Of a DNA stretch of 64,000 bases, positions 37,368 through 50,044 are shown piece by piece (the first letter of the stretch is position 1; every line of letters begins with the position of its first letter). A program made the position numbers and the translations under genes. Source of the stretch: Basidiobolus meristosporus CBS 931.73 (Eukaryota > Basidiobolomycota > Basidiobolomycetes > Basidiobolales > Basidiobolaceae); assembly GCA_002104905.1 (NCBI GenBank), contig MCFE01000137.1:93611-157610 (forward strand). The letters run 5' to 3'. Below the pieces are notes generated by a model. The model saw only the letters and a list, made by a program, of their open reading frames with translations, was not told the DNA's origin and made no database searches.

Positions 37368-37751
37368 CTAAGTGAGTTGACGGTGGTGAGAAACCGAACC
37401 AGACTCGACTGTGGATCTTTCGACTTACCACTTGAGTGCCATATCGTCGATATTACCGGTGAGGTTTAGAGAGGCCTTATTCAATAGTGAAGCATATGCG
37501 TTGTACGGCACCATAGGGACCGCTCCAACTGGACCAGAAGGTTGGGCCAGGTAATTCCCTGCGCCAGTGTTAGGGAAGAAATATTCGGAAGAGTGGGGTT
37601 GGGATTGATTTGGGATATGTTGGGCCAAGGGTTGTTGGCCTTCTTCTTGACCTTGGGCCGCATGTTGATTATCAGGGCCAGGCTCAGGGACATTTGCTGA
37701 TGTGTTGGTGTAGAAAGGGTGCATTGATTGCTGTAAAGGATGGGATATCAT
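35008..37751 (-). CDS. medA: Medusa (MedA)-type developmental regulator, copy 2
   Basis: The paralog of copy 1. Six exons, complement(join(35008..35271,35495..36024,36208..36396,36619..36703,36947..37367,37429..37751)), 603 residues. Exons 2-4 are almost identical to copy 1. Exon 5 is 24 nt longer (14 Gln against 6) and exon 6 is 24 nt shorter (eight residues of a Gly/Val/Ala block missing). Exon 1 is clearly different: it keeps MISP/MISH, the NAYASLLNKASL helix and the final Trp, but the middle is a separate Gln/Pro/Asn-rich sequence. The protein should share the core domain's activity while its N-terminus and promoter are distinct. Both copies are intact, so neither looks like a pseudogene. 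Confidence 0.88.
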
Positions 37752-40700
37752 AAAACACACTCACTTAGCAGGGACACCGAATTGGAGGCAAAGTAAGCAA
37801 TAGTAAAGAGAATCAAATTATATGATTAGGGAAGAATATTAGAATTGCGGAGAATATCAGATGAAACTTTTCAGGAGTGGAACTAGGTTTTATACAGGTC
37901 GAGCACATCCTTTATATATGAATTCCGTGTATATTCCTATATCGACGATAAATTTGTGGATGGCGAATACGAAGATCAATCAATATGACAAGGAATCCGG
38001 TTAGTATTTTGCAGTGGGAATCAATGGAAAAGGCTAGCAACAGGAGGATAAAATCCATTGTGATAGACCGCCTGGTATGATGTCAAGACTAGGGGAACAA
38101 TCACCAGTGAGGTTCGAATGATGGTTGAAAAGATTTACAGTCCTTGATCATAAATGAAACTGGAAATCCAATCTAGGTGAGCAAAGTAAAACACGGAGGT
38201 AGCCAAAAAGCAGGAGGTAGGTGTGAACCAAAAGAAAGGGACACCCCGTGCAGTATATTTTTGAAATGGGAGGTAATCTAAGCTGTGGTGAGAATTGGTT
38301 TGCACAATCCGATTTGACCAACAGATTCTTGAAAAGGATCTCAAATATGAAGGAAAAGGCTAAACAATAGTGACAATATTTCAAAAACAGGCATCGTTCA
38401 ACAAAATGGGTTCATGTGTTATCCACATAATAGTGGTAATGAGCCAGTGATCAATATGGGCATCATCCATTTTCAAGGGTACGCTGGGCGGCTCAATCAG
38501 GCCCAGACCAATAGGCGGTGGAGAAGTGATCCACAGGGATGCTTGTGTTGTGGCCATGGCTGATAATGATTGCTTGGGTTGCCACCGATAATTTCACTGG
38601 TAACATCGATGATTATCTATAGGCATCGCCAAGTGGCATTATAGCTGTCATGAGCGCTCTTGCGACGATGATGTCCTGTTGTTTGACAACTGAATGCATT
38701 ACTGGGAGTGGACGCAACTATGATCTGAATACAAGGATCTGTAGCTGAAGAACTCCGGCACCTACATCAGGCCACATACTCCACCCAAATAGGCAACAAG
38801 AGGTTGTACACCTTGAAATGAGATAAGGCGATTAGAGGAGACAAGCAGCGCAATGCTCTCAAAAGTCCGTTGCCTTTTCGAGGCTGGATTCCATCTTTGC
38901 AGCCCTCCAAGCCTATCGCATGATATCGTAGGAATCAGCAGTCCAGCGTGGATCTCTCTAGGGCTGCGCCTTGGTATACACTATAAATGCTCCTGCTCAC
39001 TGGTGCATCCAATCTGAACAAGTCAGCGGCAATTAGAATACCCCATCACATGATCCAAGAGGCTTGGGAATTCAATTAATGAATGTAGATGAGGTAGGCA
39101 ACACACAGGAGTCTGGTGTAATACCAAAATTATCCTCAAGGCCAAACAGCCAATTACGCAAACCAGGCTGCAATGTTGGGTGATATTGCATAGTGCTTGC
39201 CTCCAACTCTGGATAGGCAGCGGTCTCAGATTCCTGCTGATTTAGGAAGGTGACTCTTGTTTGGCTTTATCTATTGGGCTGAATGACTATTTGGGAGAGT
39301 GGTTTGAATGAACCCAGTTGATATAGCAGCTCAAATGCGGGGAAATCTTGATCAGGGTAGTGAGTAGACTTCTCTCTGACTGTTAACTGGTTTTGGATAT
39401 ATGATTACGTGCGTACCATTTTTTGAATTGGCCAGGGTATATATATATATACATATCTGTTCCCCAAGGATAGTGGTGATGCCCGACCAACACGCGATTG
39501 GAGCTACTGGTTTTCCAAATTCAGCCTCCACTCACCAGCGCAGTCTACCTTGAGAAATCCACAAGACCCCCCATCCCTTAACATATGGCATTAGCTAACA
39601 GTGATATCTGGTTGATGTCCCATTCCCGTGCTTTTGACAACTAATGTATCAATCTTGCTAGTCCCAATCATACTCCAGCCCAATTGTCGTCAGCATTGTT
39701 TGATTCATTTCCGGGCAGGTTATTGGGCGGAGCCAGTTATGGACTGTATAAATATCCCTTGTTTACTACCATGGTTAGTGTCACATTTGGGATCCTATGG
39801 AAACAAGCTGATATTGCTCACTTGGCCACATAAATAAACCACTTTAACGGGGCGTGTCATCTCTATGCAGTCCTGCTGCTTTAATGAGTAATCGGCAACG
39901 AGGCCAGGCTCATCTGACTGCTGCTGGAAAGGTCTGAGTTCGACAAATGGGCATATGTATCTCGGAGCAGATTGACGGAGTAGTACAAGCAAGTTGAATA
40001 ATTGGTCGATGTAGCATAGTTACCTGGTTGAACAACCAATAGGGGCGAAATACAACTCCATCAGTCAAGTGGGGGATATGTACTTTACTCCTTGGTGTAG
40101 TCAAACCAGTTACCGCCTGCCTGGTCAGGTTATTGATACTATATTGTTCAAATAAATGCTACAGGATCCTCATTTCCAAGAGTTGGCTGATTACTCAGCC
40201 GATGTAAATTCTGCTCGTAAAGATCATTTTGCCTTGAATGGCCAACTGCGAAATCCTGTTGATATTCACACTGCCGTTTCCCGTGGATCTATGAGCGGAT
40301 TTCAGAATTCCCTGACAGCGTCCACTGGATTAGTTGGATGAAGTAGCAAATTGAGGTAGCTCGCCATGCAACCTAATCAGTCCACCATGCAATGTTTCGG
40401 AAGCCTCTGATAATCTTTGCTAACCAGTGCACGTATACGCAGGACGTTGTGTATCAAATACCGGTCTGATCTGAATAAACCAGCATTGGCTGGATTTGAT
40501 CTTCCTACACCCAGTGCGTCCTGCTGGTTAGATTGTACCATAGATAGGAAAATGATTATCACTGGTTATTTTGTGAACATTTCCTGGTTCAAAAGTAGCC
40601 CTTTTCTGATGCACAGGTAATTTACAAATCCACAAATCGTCATGAAGCGCACTGGTTTCTACAAATGTGAAGTCCTGCGATTCCAGCTTTCTAAATATAC

Positions 40701-42132
40701 TATAATTTTGATGGAACACCAGATGAAGGTAGCCACTGCTGCTAATTGGATTTCTTTAAATGCTAAAACATTATGAGAATCAGAACAGCACTGGTGGCAG
40801 CATGGAGTTTGCATCCCTCTTAGCGCTATATCGCGAGCGTGTTCAGGAAGATTCAGGTTGCTAGGCACCGTTGTGAATAATATTCAGATGCCACGGAGTT
40901 TGTGAGATAATTATGCTTCATATCCATGTAAGTATTGTGGCAAATTTAAGGTGAACCAGCCAGCTTTTGTTGTCGATACAAATATCAAGAGTTAATATGC
41001 ACAAGCTTACTTTTATAGGAAATGATTAAATTCCCGTAGCAATCGTTACCCTGCAAATATTAATGTACGACCACAATCACCGATTTTTCTTGACTGCCAA
41101 CAAGGAATTTTTCAGATGTTTGTGCCAGAAGATGAACCGCAGATACCTATTCCTCGGTGACTAATTTACCTCATCCCCGCTTTTTGTTCATGAGAATAGG
41201 TGGCTTGATATGAATCCCACCATTTCCTTACATTCGATGCATGTCTAATTGATGCCAAAAAGTCAATGCAAGCATCGTTTCAAAACTCAACTAGCAGATC
41301 AAACATGCATTACTCGAAATGAGATGAGACATGTTAACATATCTATCATGATCAGCCAAGTAGCATCTTATATGCCTCCTAGACATACCACATCTTCTTT
41401 TGACAGTGAATCAAAAGCCCAAGACTTCAGTGATGCATTCCGATTTTAAAGGTGCACAGCCTGTTTTTGAAACCGATGAGTGGCACAGTTATATATTATT
41501 AGAAATGGTTTCTACATACCAGACAGGAATACCATCCTTTGTGAGAAAAGTGTATTGAATTTATCATTGGATATTAAAAGGCTATCACCTAATAGTGTAC
41601 TTTGCCTTTTGGTTTCTAAATATCACAATATGTAAGGTGCTGTGGATGAGAGCTTCCTTCCAATGTATACAGACTCTACCTCTGGAGTATTTGTGATACA
41701 TCTATTCTCAGATTCCAAACTGACTCTTCACTGCAGTATGCCATGGGCAACCAAATGGAAAGTCTTTTAGCCACCATGTGCACTGGCGTGACATTGGCCA
41801 CTGTTGAAGGGATCTAATAAAAGTACACCAAAGTGGTATTGGTTACCAACATTTCAAGTCATCAATGCATGAGCTTCTGATTTATTAAGTGCCACTCTAT
41901 TGTCTAGATGATGTTTTTGGTAATTCACCCGACAGAGTTTACCAGTTCGGAAAGTTATCCAAGATTTCCACAATTGAGATTTAAAAAGTAATTAACTACG
42001 CAGAGAGCTGAGCACAATTTGTTGACAGGCGGGTATCAAGATACAAATGGAAAAAAAGTAACAGCCTCTTAAAACAACTCTGGAGGTGGATTTGCGTAAT
42101 TTGGCACTTTGAAGATTCCTAGACACCCAAAA
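37752..42132. other. Intergenic, 4.4 kb, no gene recognised
   Basis: Between the divergent starts of medusa copy 2 (minus) and pICln (plus). No credible coding frame. A TA-rich run near 39438-39455 and scattered TATA-like sequences are the only compositional features noted. It may contain regulatory DNA for medusa copy 2. Confidence 0.45.
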
Positions 42133-42795
42133 ATGACCATCACCATAATCCGTTCGTTACCTGACTTTCAACAACCAAACGAGTCGACAGATGAAGCAGC
42201 CGTGATTCTTCGCTACTCACAACCAGATACTACCATGCTACTTTCCCCTGAGGTCCCTTCAGGAACCTTTGGTAAAGGAACTATATATGTGACAGAAAGG
42301 TAATTTCCGCATGTACTTTACTTTACTTACAACCACGACTTACGCCGTTGAACGATTTTCCTAGTCAGGTATATTTCTTTTCTCCTGAAACCAGCACCGG
42401 TCTAGCAATTGAGTACCCCAGCATAGTGATGCATGCTGTGTCTCGAGAGGAAAGCAGCGGTAGCTGTGTTTATTGCCAATTGAGCGACAGCATCCACCAA
42501 CTGTTTATCCAAGCGAGCCAGGGGCAAAACGGGGAGAACGAGGAAGACGAGATCGACGACGACTTCACTGAACTCAGATTCGTACCAAATGATGCTGGTG
42601 CCGGTGAGTAGTGGTGGTTTCTTTACTCCTGCTTAACTCTATTTCCTAAACAACTTTGTGATAGTGGATGCTATTTTTGAAGCGATGTCAGAGTGCGCTG
42701 CGCTACATCCCGATTTTGTCGATGAGGAGGAATTCTATGAAGACGATGAAGAGATGCTGGAAGAAGGCCAGTTTGATGACGCACCTGAGAACTGA
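42133..42795 (+). CDS. CLNS1A: pICln (methylosome subunit, Lot5/CLNS1A family)
   Basis: An assembly chaperone that hands Sm proteins to the PRMT5 methylosome during snRNP assembly. Three exons, join(42133..42299,42365..42603,42665..42795), 178 residues. The PH-like fold shows the family blocks: GTIYVTES, then GLAIEYPSIVMHAVSR, then ELRFVPND and FEAMSECAALHPD. Two acidic stretches are present, one in the loop before ELRFVPND and one at the C-terminus (EDDEEMLEE), as expected. The first in-frame ATG at 42133 gives MTITIIRSLPDF; a TTG eight codons upstream is not a start. Nothing is missing. Confidence 0.93.
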
Positions 42796-44491
42796 GGAGT
42801 ACCGTCCACATCTACCGTAGAATTCTACTTTTGGGCATAAGTTCTCTTCGTAATCATGCTATCAGTAGTGTCAATGTCCGGTGCTTTTGTGGTTGAAATT
42901 TTAGTACAATAATAATATTCAAGTAGTTGGTAAAACCAATACAACCAATCGATATTGACATTTTTTGCTTGATAAGCTGATTATCATAGAAATGTATTGT
43001 CCTAGCTTATGAAACCTGTTTCCAATCCACAGTTAATACCTGATTGAGTTGTGGATCAAGGAAAAAAGTGTTGCGACCCACAGAGGCAGTCGATAGTTAT
43101 TGCTCAATCCTCGAGTGCAAAAGGATATAGCTGGGGAATATGTGCGAGATCCTGAACGATAACGTATTACAAATGATGTGTGCAAATCATGGTAACTGTC
43201 ACAGTCTTAAACGTGACATGACTATTGCTAAATCTAAATCATTAATATCCTTACAGTGGCGTGTTTTGCTGCACTGAATACACGTCTGTATTGTGTAAAT
43301 ACAGGATTGGAGCTGTGCTTATAGGTACTCAAAGCGATGTAATCCGTAGTGTTAACTACCATCAGCCTGATATATCACATCTGCAGAGTAGCCGTTAGAA
43401 GCCGGTTGATTGAGACAAGAGTCATCGTGATGTTACGCAATTTCACGGCTGTATAAACGAATTCTCCGATGATGGTGGCACAGTGTTTCAAACGGAGCGT
43501 ATACATTTGTCAAGGTGTTTACCGCAGACCGGCTAATAGAAAAAAATTACCTCCTGCTACCGTTGTGGCATTTCAACAGGTGTGTCAGGGCACAATCTTT
43601 AATTATGACTGCTCTACGGCGAAACTGATATTCAAGGTTTCTCCAACAGCCATTTCAAGATTCCATGTAGAGAGATTGGCATGGCCTTTGAGCAATGTGT
43701 CTTAAACCGGCTGTTTTCATTGGATCCCGCCCACTTCAAGTGACCAAACTCTCAAAGACCGGTGGCTTCGATTAATATGACCTTTGTGGCAGGTTGGCTC
43801 TACTTGAGACTCTGCATTGTTGAATTCTAGGGAATAATGTCGTGGTAATCTAGATAATCGGGATCTAACCTCGCTGATGATTGTGAATTTACAACCAGCC
43901 AACAGGTTAGCCCACCAAGTATTAGCGGCCACCAATGCCAGTTCCCCATTGTTGAGGAGTGAAAGGTGTGCTGCTAGTCCGGCGCTTGTTCCCGAGGTGA
44001 CGCCCCAGTGCTCGCTCATAGTTGCAGAATTTACATCAATATTGAGTATGAAGTAGCTTGAACACGGGCCACTTCACGGTATTTTTCCCATCAACATCTA
44101 CGAGATCGCAGATCCAAGTTGTCGATTAAGTTGACTCTGATGTATGCAGTAGCTAGGCTGGTACAAAAATGATGGAAATTAGCTACGCCAGGTTCTTGTT
44201 AAATAATATGATAATTTCTCAATAAATTTATATGGATGTGAAACGAGCCTCGTTTTACCTTAGGTGGTGCGAACTCAGTAGGTTTCACCAGAGCAATTGT
44301 CGAGTCCTTGGATTTCCGAATCACTCTCTACCCAAGCGGCTTCATATTTCTTTATAAATGGCCGATATGCTCAGGGGAGTCTTGATTGGCGGCTGTTTTG
44401 TCGCGTACCTTTACCGTGCTCCTACTTTACCATTGCTATTACATCGTTGTTGTATACTTAAAGAGCATTTTACTTCCCCACACCCAAGACC
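42796..44491. other. Intergenic, 1.7 kb, no gene supported
   Basis: Two short ATG-initiated frames are present (43469-43705, +, 78 codons; 43717-44019, -, 100 codons). Neither has a domain or supporting context, so I list them here rather than as genes. Confidence 0.4.
44351..44360 (+). promoter_or_regulatory. TATA box candidate for seven-helix protein 1
   Basis: TTTATAAATG lies about 140 bp upstream of the ATG at 44492, on the coding strand. Confidence 0.35.
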
Positions 44492-45449
44492 ATGTCGGCA
44501 TTGACTTCACAATCTGACACGGTCTTCAAAAACAACATTCAGTTCATGATTAGTTCCTTCGCACTACCAATAGCGATAAGCAATACATACCATGGCATCA
44601 AGATGTGTAGAGGACGTCAACCTCTCATCTACAAACTTAATCTTCTTCAGGCTACTTTGTTGTTGATCAATAGCTGCTGTATGCTCTTGATAATGTTGGA
44701 GCTCGGCTGGAACTGCCATACTCAATTTCTCCTTTATAACTTCACTTCCTTCATATCCATCGCTGCCATCAACGCCATGCTCTACCTAAAAGCTTATTCT
44801 GCCACATACATGATAAAGGCGGTGGCAGTCGTATGTTTGTTATTGAAGATATTTCACCTGTTTTGTATTATCCAGTTATCAAAGTACGGCCAGGTGAGTC
44901 GTAGCACCTACGGTGCTTGCCAAATGAGTCTGCCGAGTGCTTGGATGATTGGCCTAGTAAGCTCCGAGGCAGTTATAGTGTTGTTTTTATGCGGACTCTT
45001 TATCCGCGTTATCTATACACAATGGCAAGTCAAACGTCGAGGAATCTATGCTTCTCTTATGAAGGACGGGATCTATTTTTCCTTGAGTATCTGCGCCTCT
45101 GTACTAATTATCACTACCCTACAACTCTTGGGGCTAATTGGGGCGTGGGAGCTGCTGCTCTTCGGTTGTAAGTGGACAATTTACTTGGCATGGGCCCTGA
45201 TCGATTTTCACTAACATTGAATAATTACATATAGGGATCATTAACTCAAAGCTAATGACCGAGCAGATGAAGCGCTCTTATGCTTGGCGAGAAGAGCGCC
45301 GCCGTATCGAGCAGGCCGTTTTAGATCCCGACCGAATGGAAGACGGTCGCAGCGGTGAGCTTGGGAATGAAGCCGTCGAAATACCCGCAGAAGTTATTAT
45401 TCAGCCCATCAAAGAGGACACCTTGCTTGAGAATGCGTCAGCAACTTGA
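44492..45449 (+). CDS. Seven-helix membrane protein, paralog 1
   Basis: Two exons, join(44492..45167,45235..45449), 296 residues. I count seven hydrophobic segments: one near ISSFALPIAIS, one in LLQATLLLINSCC, one in FISIAAINAML, one in AVAVVCLLLKIF, one in AVIVLFLCGLF, one in ICASVLIITTL, and one spanning the splice (ELLLFGW). The C-terminal exon is charged and soluble (EERRRIEQ). It shares PIAISN, a short-loop YTQ motif (IYTQW) followed by IYASLMKDG, and the intron position with the gene at 58546. The topology fits a receptor-like or scramblase-like protein, but I recognise no named family, so function is unknown. Confidence 0.85.
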
Positions 45450-45965
45450 TGCTTGTTAGAACGGTATTCATCAACTCAATATTAAGAAATGCGCCAGTAC
45501 TATATTTTCTTCAGAGGCCTGGTGCGCTGCCGAGATTATGGCTGCAAAGAAATGACTCAACCAGCTTGGACGGAATCATCCGGTCTGTCCGACCGCGCTG
45601 ACATACAGTACTGCAAAGCTTCGCGTTGGATCGGATGCCATGGATGGGGCATCAATGCAGCTTTCATCGCCGTTCTTTCATATCTAGCGGCACATCTCAT
45701 TGTCAACATTAGTTGCTTTAGTGTTCTTGCTACTTTGATCAAGTAAGCACTAATTGTTTATTTCTTTGTACAGTCTTCAGCATTTTCCATGTACATTGAA
45801 GTTCATGTTAATAACGCCTTACATACTGTGTTCCAAATATCTTGATTGCATCGTATTGCCATGCCCAATTTTATAGAATCCACCACAGCTTTGCTACATG
45901 TTAATAAATATAAATAAAACCCCACCAAGATTGTATGTTTATGTTTGAGAATACGTTGCGCTCGC
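45450..45965. other. Convergent intergenic region
   Basis: 516 bp between two convergent stops. It must hold both 3' ends; AATAAA-like sequences lie near 45905-45920. No gene recognised. Confidence 0.5.
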
Positions 45966-47420
45966 TCATTGCTGAATTACTAGTTGATAAGGCTTCCTGG
46001 GCGACACTTCCCTGTATCTTTGGTATGCTTCCCAAGTTGGAGAACCAGGTTTTCTAAAATCGGCCAGAATTGTTTGCCAGCTTTCTGTACTTAAATTTTC
46101 AACCTTGTAAGCGGTAGATGCCACATATTCTACATCGTACATGAGCCGCCCTTCTCTGTTAGCTCGATCCAAATCCACGTAGTACTGGGTATAATCAGAT
46201 ATTTGACCAATAGCCTGCGCTTGGTCCGTGCGCGAAACATAGCTTAATTTACGCATTGCTGGGTTTCGAAAAGGAATGATGCTAGGTGCGGTGTAGATGA
46301 TTCCAAGAATGCTTTCAGTGCCCGGGTGAGAGCTAGGCATATGATCACTAAGATTATTGATCCCGTACTCATTCATGGCAGAGAAAACGTAGGAAATACT
46401 GTCCACTAGATCGTAACATAAAACATTAGAGTCGTAAATGGATCGGATATCATATTGCTTCACATAGTCACCATTGGTATGTCCAAAAAAGCTTGCAAGG
46501 ACTATATCGGAGTGTTTCCCAAGTAGATATGCAAATTTCCTATGGCAACTCTCGTAGTATGCAATGTTTCCTTGCGCATCGTGGGGAGGGATGTGTCCGA
46601 TTATATATACTTTGGTATTGTCAACTATTGCTGTCTCTAGAATCCTCTGTAACCAAAGTAGCTGCTTTAGACCAGGCGAGTTAGACCCGTCCTCGCAGCC
46701 TAGGACTTCCCGGTTCTTCTTGTAGAAAAAGTTTGTGTTCAAACTGATAACTTCCAATCTACCAGGTATGATTGTGGCGGTATAATACCCTCCCTTCAAA
46801 AAAGATTCGTCAAGCTTCAAGCCTAGACTTTTCCATAGAGCGAGAAGGGTAGATAATTCTTGAGACGGGCCTTCTTTTACTTGATCGTACATGAATGGAT
46901 CGACATTTCCAAAAGCAGGTATAACTTTTACCTTGTTCAAGTCAAAGGTTTTGTGGAAATATTCGGTCACACGTTGGTGATCATATATTACGTCCTGCGA
47001 CGTCCGTGCTTTTCCAGGATCCCGATCGTGGCGCACACTATCCCCAGTGTAGAGAACAAAGTCAATGTCTTGATGCTGCTGCTTTAAGTATTCGAAGCTA
47101 GATTCCACAAGTGCCACAGGCGCATCACAGAGCGAGCCCAAAGTTCCAAAGGTTTGGGCAAGAGCCCCTGAATCAGAAGCCCTATGACAGAACTGAGTAA
47201 CTGAAGCATTCGTTCGGTATGTTGGATCAAAGTGAATATCTGTATAAACATTATTATAAGCCCCATACATACTAACAAAGAATCAGTGACTTGTACCTGT
47301 TAGATGAAGGAATTTACCGAAATATTTGCGTGGCTCAGCACCCCCACATAAGACAGTGGCAGGAGCTATGCAGAGTGTGAATAGTAATAACCTTAAAGCG
47401 ATAGATTGTCGAGAAGACAT
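45966..47420 (-). CDS. PPN1: Endopolyphosphatase/acid sphingomyelinase-like phosphoesterase
   Basis: A calcineurin-like metallophosphoesterase. Two exons, complement(join(45966..47239,47297..47420)), 465 residues. An N-terminal hydrophobic segment (IALRLLLFTLCIAPATVL) is a signal peptide or anchor, so the enzyme should act in the vacuole or outside the cell. Metal motifs in order: DIHFDP (42-47), GDSVRHDRD, GNVD (usually GNND/GNHE), GHIPPHD and GHTNGD. The GDSVRHD form is typical of vacuolar endopolyphosphatase Ppn1, and the C-terminal YYVDL and YDVEY stretches also fit. Acid sphingomyelinase-like enzymes are the alternative. The upstream exon is short but fixed by the FLHLTDIHFDP junction. 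Confidence 0.85.
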
Positions 47421-47894
47421 TACACATACTATCAGCAGAGGTGTCAAGGGGAGTGGATGTTGTCAGCTCACTTGCTATATTGTTTCTATGTGCCCAGGTG
47501 ACTCAACCCTTGATCATCGTAATACATTAAAGTAGTTGACATCATCAAATCGTCAAGTCATAGCAAGGCCAGTCAAATCTACGATTGGCATTATCATAGA
47601 TTCCCACCGAAGAGCAAGAAATGAATCCAAACTTGATGTTATGGAAGTGCGAGGTTTGAGATCTCAGCGCTAAATTGAAGAACACCTGCTGCTGCTATAT
47701 CCCACTTTGCTGTAACTTAGTGTCAAATGATATTGCATCAATGCCAGGTTGAATACGCACCTTGATCATCTAGCTTCCATTTCCTAATAACGCTAATCGA
47801 TAAATGAATCAACAGAATTTGTAAAAGACGTTTCATTTATAGTACTTTCTCAAAGCTAAAGTATACAACAAGAAGGACAAGGCTATACAGTGCT
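47421..47894. other. Intergenic, no gene recognised
   Basis: 474 bp between the phosphoesterase start and the I78 inhibitor stop, both minus strand. No feature recognised beyond the expected promoter and 3' end. Confidence 0.45.
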
Positions 47895-48195
47895 CTACGC
47901 GTATTTTACGCTCTGAATAACATTATCATTATTGACTTCGACACTGAGTCTATCGGGCATAAAATCCATTGTGAACATCGACGACGGAGTAATGATGCGA
48001 TGAAATTCAGGGAGCTCACTCTTCGTGACAACCTAAAAATAGGTTAGATAGGTAAAGAAGGCGGAAATTACATGCGATCAACTGAAAAAATACCTTATTA
48101 CGGTCTAGTGTATCCTCGTGAACTGCATTACTATCTACCAGCTTCTTCCCAAGTAATTTTTGTTCCCACTCTGTAGCGTCTTTAAGTTGATCCAT
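47895..48195 (-). CDS. Small peptidase inhibitor I78-family protein
   Basis: A 79-residue protein from two exons, complement(join(47895..48032,48094..48195)). It is easily missed because each exon is tiny. The first exon has a charged helix (WEQKLLGKKLVD). The second carries the I78 signature order: RIITPSSMFTMDF, then PDRLSVEVNND, then VIQSVKYA. In this family (fungal and bacterial) the reactive loop lies near the DRLNV segment and blocks serine peptidases. It has no signal peptide or cysteines, so it should act inside the cell. The splice is GT-AG, phase 0. Confidence 0.8.
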
Positions 48196-50044
48196 GGCTG
48201 ATTTTAATTTGAAAGCGCATGTCGAGGCCGTTTATATATGCCCAAACGAAATACGTAATTTGATGACATCACGTAAAATGTATGTAATTGATTGATCTAA
48301 ATTGGCAATATTACACATAACTCATCGAACATCAAACGATCATTTCGGCTTTGATATTCGATATATTTCAATAGTGATTAACCCTCAGGGTGGAGATTCC
48401 AAGCAACTCTCGTCGCTTCAAGTCATGGTATCTACGGATGGAACCACTGTAGTAACGTGGGTATGGGGTGACGAGTGAATTACGTGTTCCACGCCCTTAT
48501 TTTTCTGAACATTCGGGCCGTTTTCAGCACTCCTATGGTGCGTGCTGCGGGCTGGCTTGCTGCTAAAAGAACTTCGTCAGCTCGGAATATGGTAGGATTT
48601 CTGAACGCTGCAATATACTCAACCGGAAATGGGGGTGCTGATATACCGCGTGGATAAGCAGAAACTGGCACTAGTATTAATGAGATTGCAAATAGATACG
48701 GTCCATATGCATTGACTCAGGGTTAGGGAAATTTCATATCAGTTGAAGAGTGAAGTACACCTCGTGGGTGTGCTGGTGTCCGCGATGATTCTGGAACACA
48801 CATTTTCGTGCTGATGCCAGGAAGCGACAACCATAACTGCTTTGATGTACTGTGTGATACAAGTCTAATGACTATACTAGAATGCACTGTGTACTATGAA
48901 TGCGTTCCAAATCACATGTATAGCTGACTCACCGTCCGCATCAAACCCAATACATTGATATGAGAAGACATCAGGCTCATTATCATGTATAGCTGCTTCA
49001 TGAATCATAGGTCAATACCTCCCTGATTGAAGGAGTATCACTTGCCGTTTCAGGTTGGCTTATGGACTTGTTTCTAAGGTAACAGGTCACTGAGAATTCG
49101 GAAACACAAATCTGTGTTCATGGGACTAAACTATAACTCTGCACCTCATTTATCGCCTGGCTTTTGATGACCATATTGGAGTGGTATCGGGGAAATGGAG
49201 GAGAGCCGACACAATCACACACCCCTATTGGTTGGCAAAGCAAGTTCTCCAAGTCGAGGGTGATAAGAAATGTGAGCTTCTGGGGTTAGGCCAAATTGGT
49301 GTTGCATATATGCAATCCAAGCGAGTTCCGAGTTGTACAACTGAAACCGAAAACGCTGTGTTTCTAACCCCTTAATGCACAGTTGATTCGGAGTATCAAC
49401 TCGATTTCACATGACAGAGCGCAAGGCGACCCCAGCCAGTGCGCTTAGTTGCGATCTAATCTAATCCGATAGTTTCCAGTGACCTCTGAAATCAACTATT
49501 TTGCGTGTGCGTCCAGTAGTAGTGTCCATATTAGAAATCCCTCGGTTGATTTTCGCAGTGTGCTACTGTGTTTTATCTCACTCATCACTGATGTCCATTC
49601 CTTTTTATGGCCAATGGTAAGATTCATTTATTTGTTAACAGTTACTAGATGGGCGCGGTACTGCTTGAGCTTGCTATATGCGAATTCTGAGTTATTATCG
49701 AGTACCATCATAGATCTTCCTTTTATACACGGGTGCTAGGTTTCCAGGAGAATCTAGCGACTTGCTCTACTAATTCGCCCATTAAACTATGGTTGACGAA
49801 ACTCTTCCATATTAATCAATCGAGAAATATGTTACTGGCTCTCCTTAACCTGAAAACCAATTGTTGCATAATAGAATTTGAATTCATTTGACAGATCGGA
49901 TGAATATTCCACCAAGATCTTTTCGATTCTAATTGAGAATGATCTTAACCTTGGTTTAAAATCAGTTCAACTTCTTACTGCTTTTCCTTGATTGACCTTT
50001 GAGCCTTTAGCTCAAATTCACTTCCTCCTTCCCGTATTGTTTTG
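48196..50044. other. Intergenic, 1.85 kb, no gene recognised
   Basis: Between the divergent I78 inhibitor and Q-rich protein genes. No frame with a domain was seen. Confidence 0.45.
48232..48238 (-). promoter_or_regulatory. TATA box of the I78 inhibitor gene
   Basis: On the minus strand TATATAA lies about 37 bp upstream of the ATG at 48195, implying a very short 5' leader. Confidence 0.5.
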
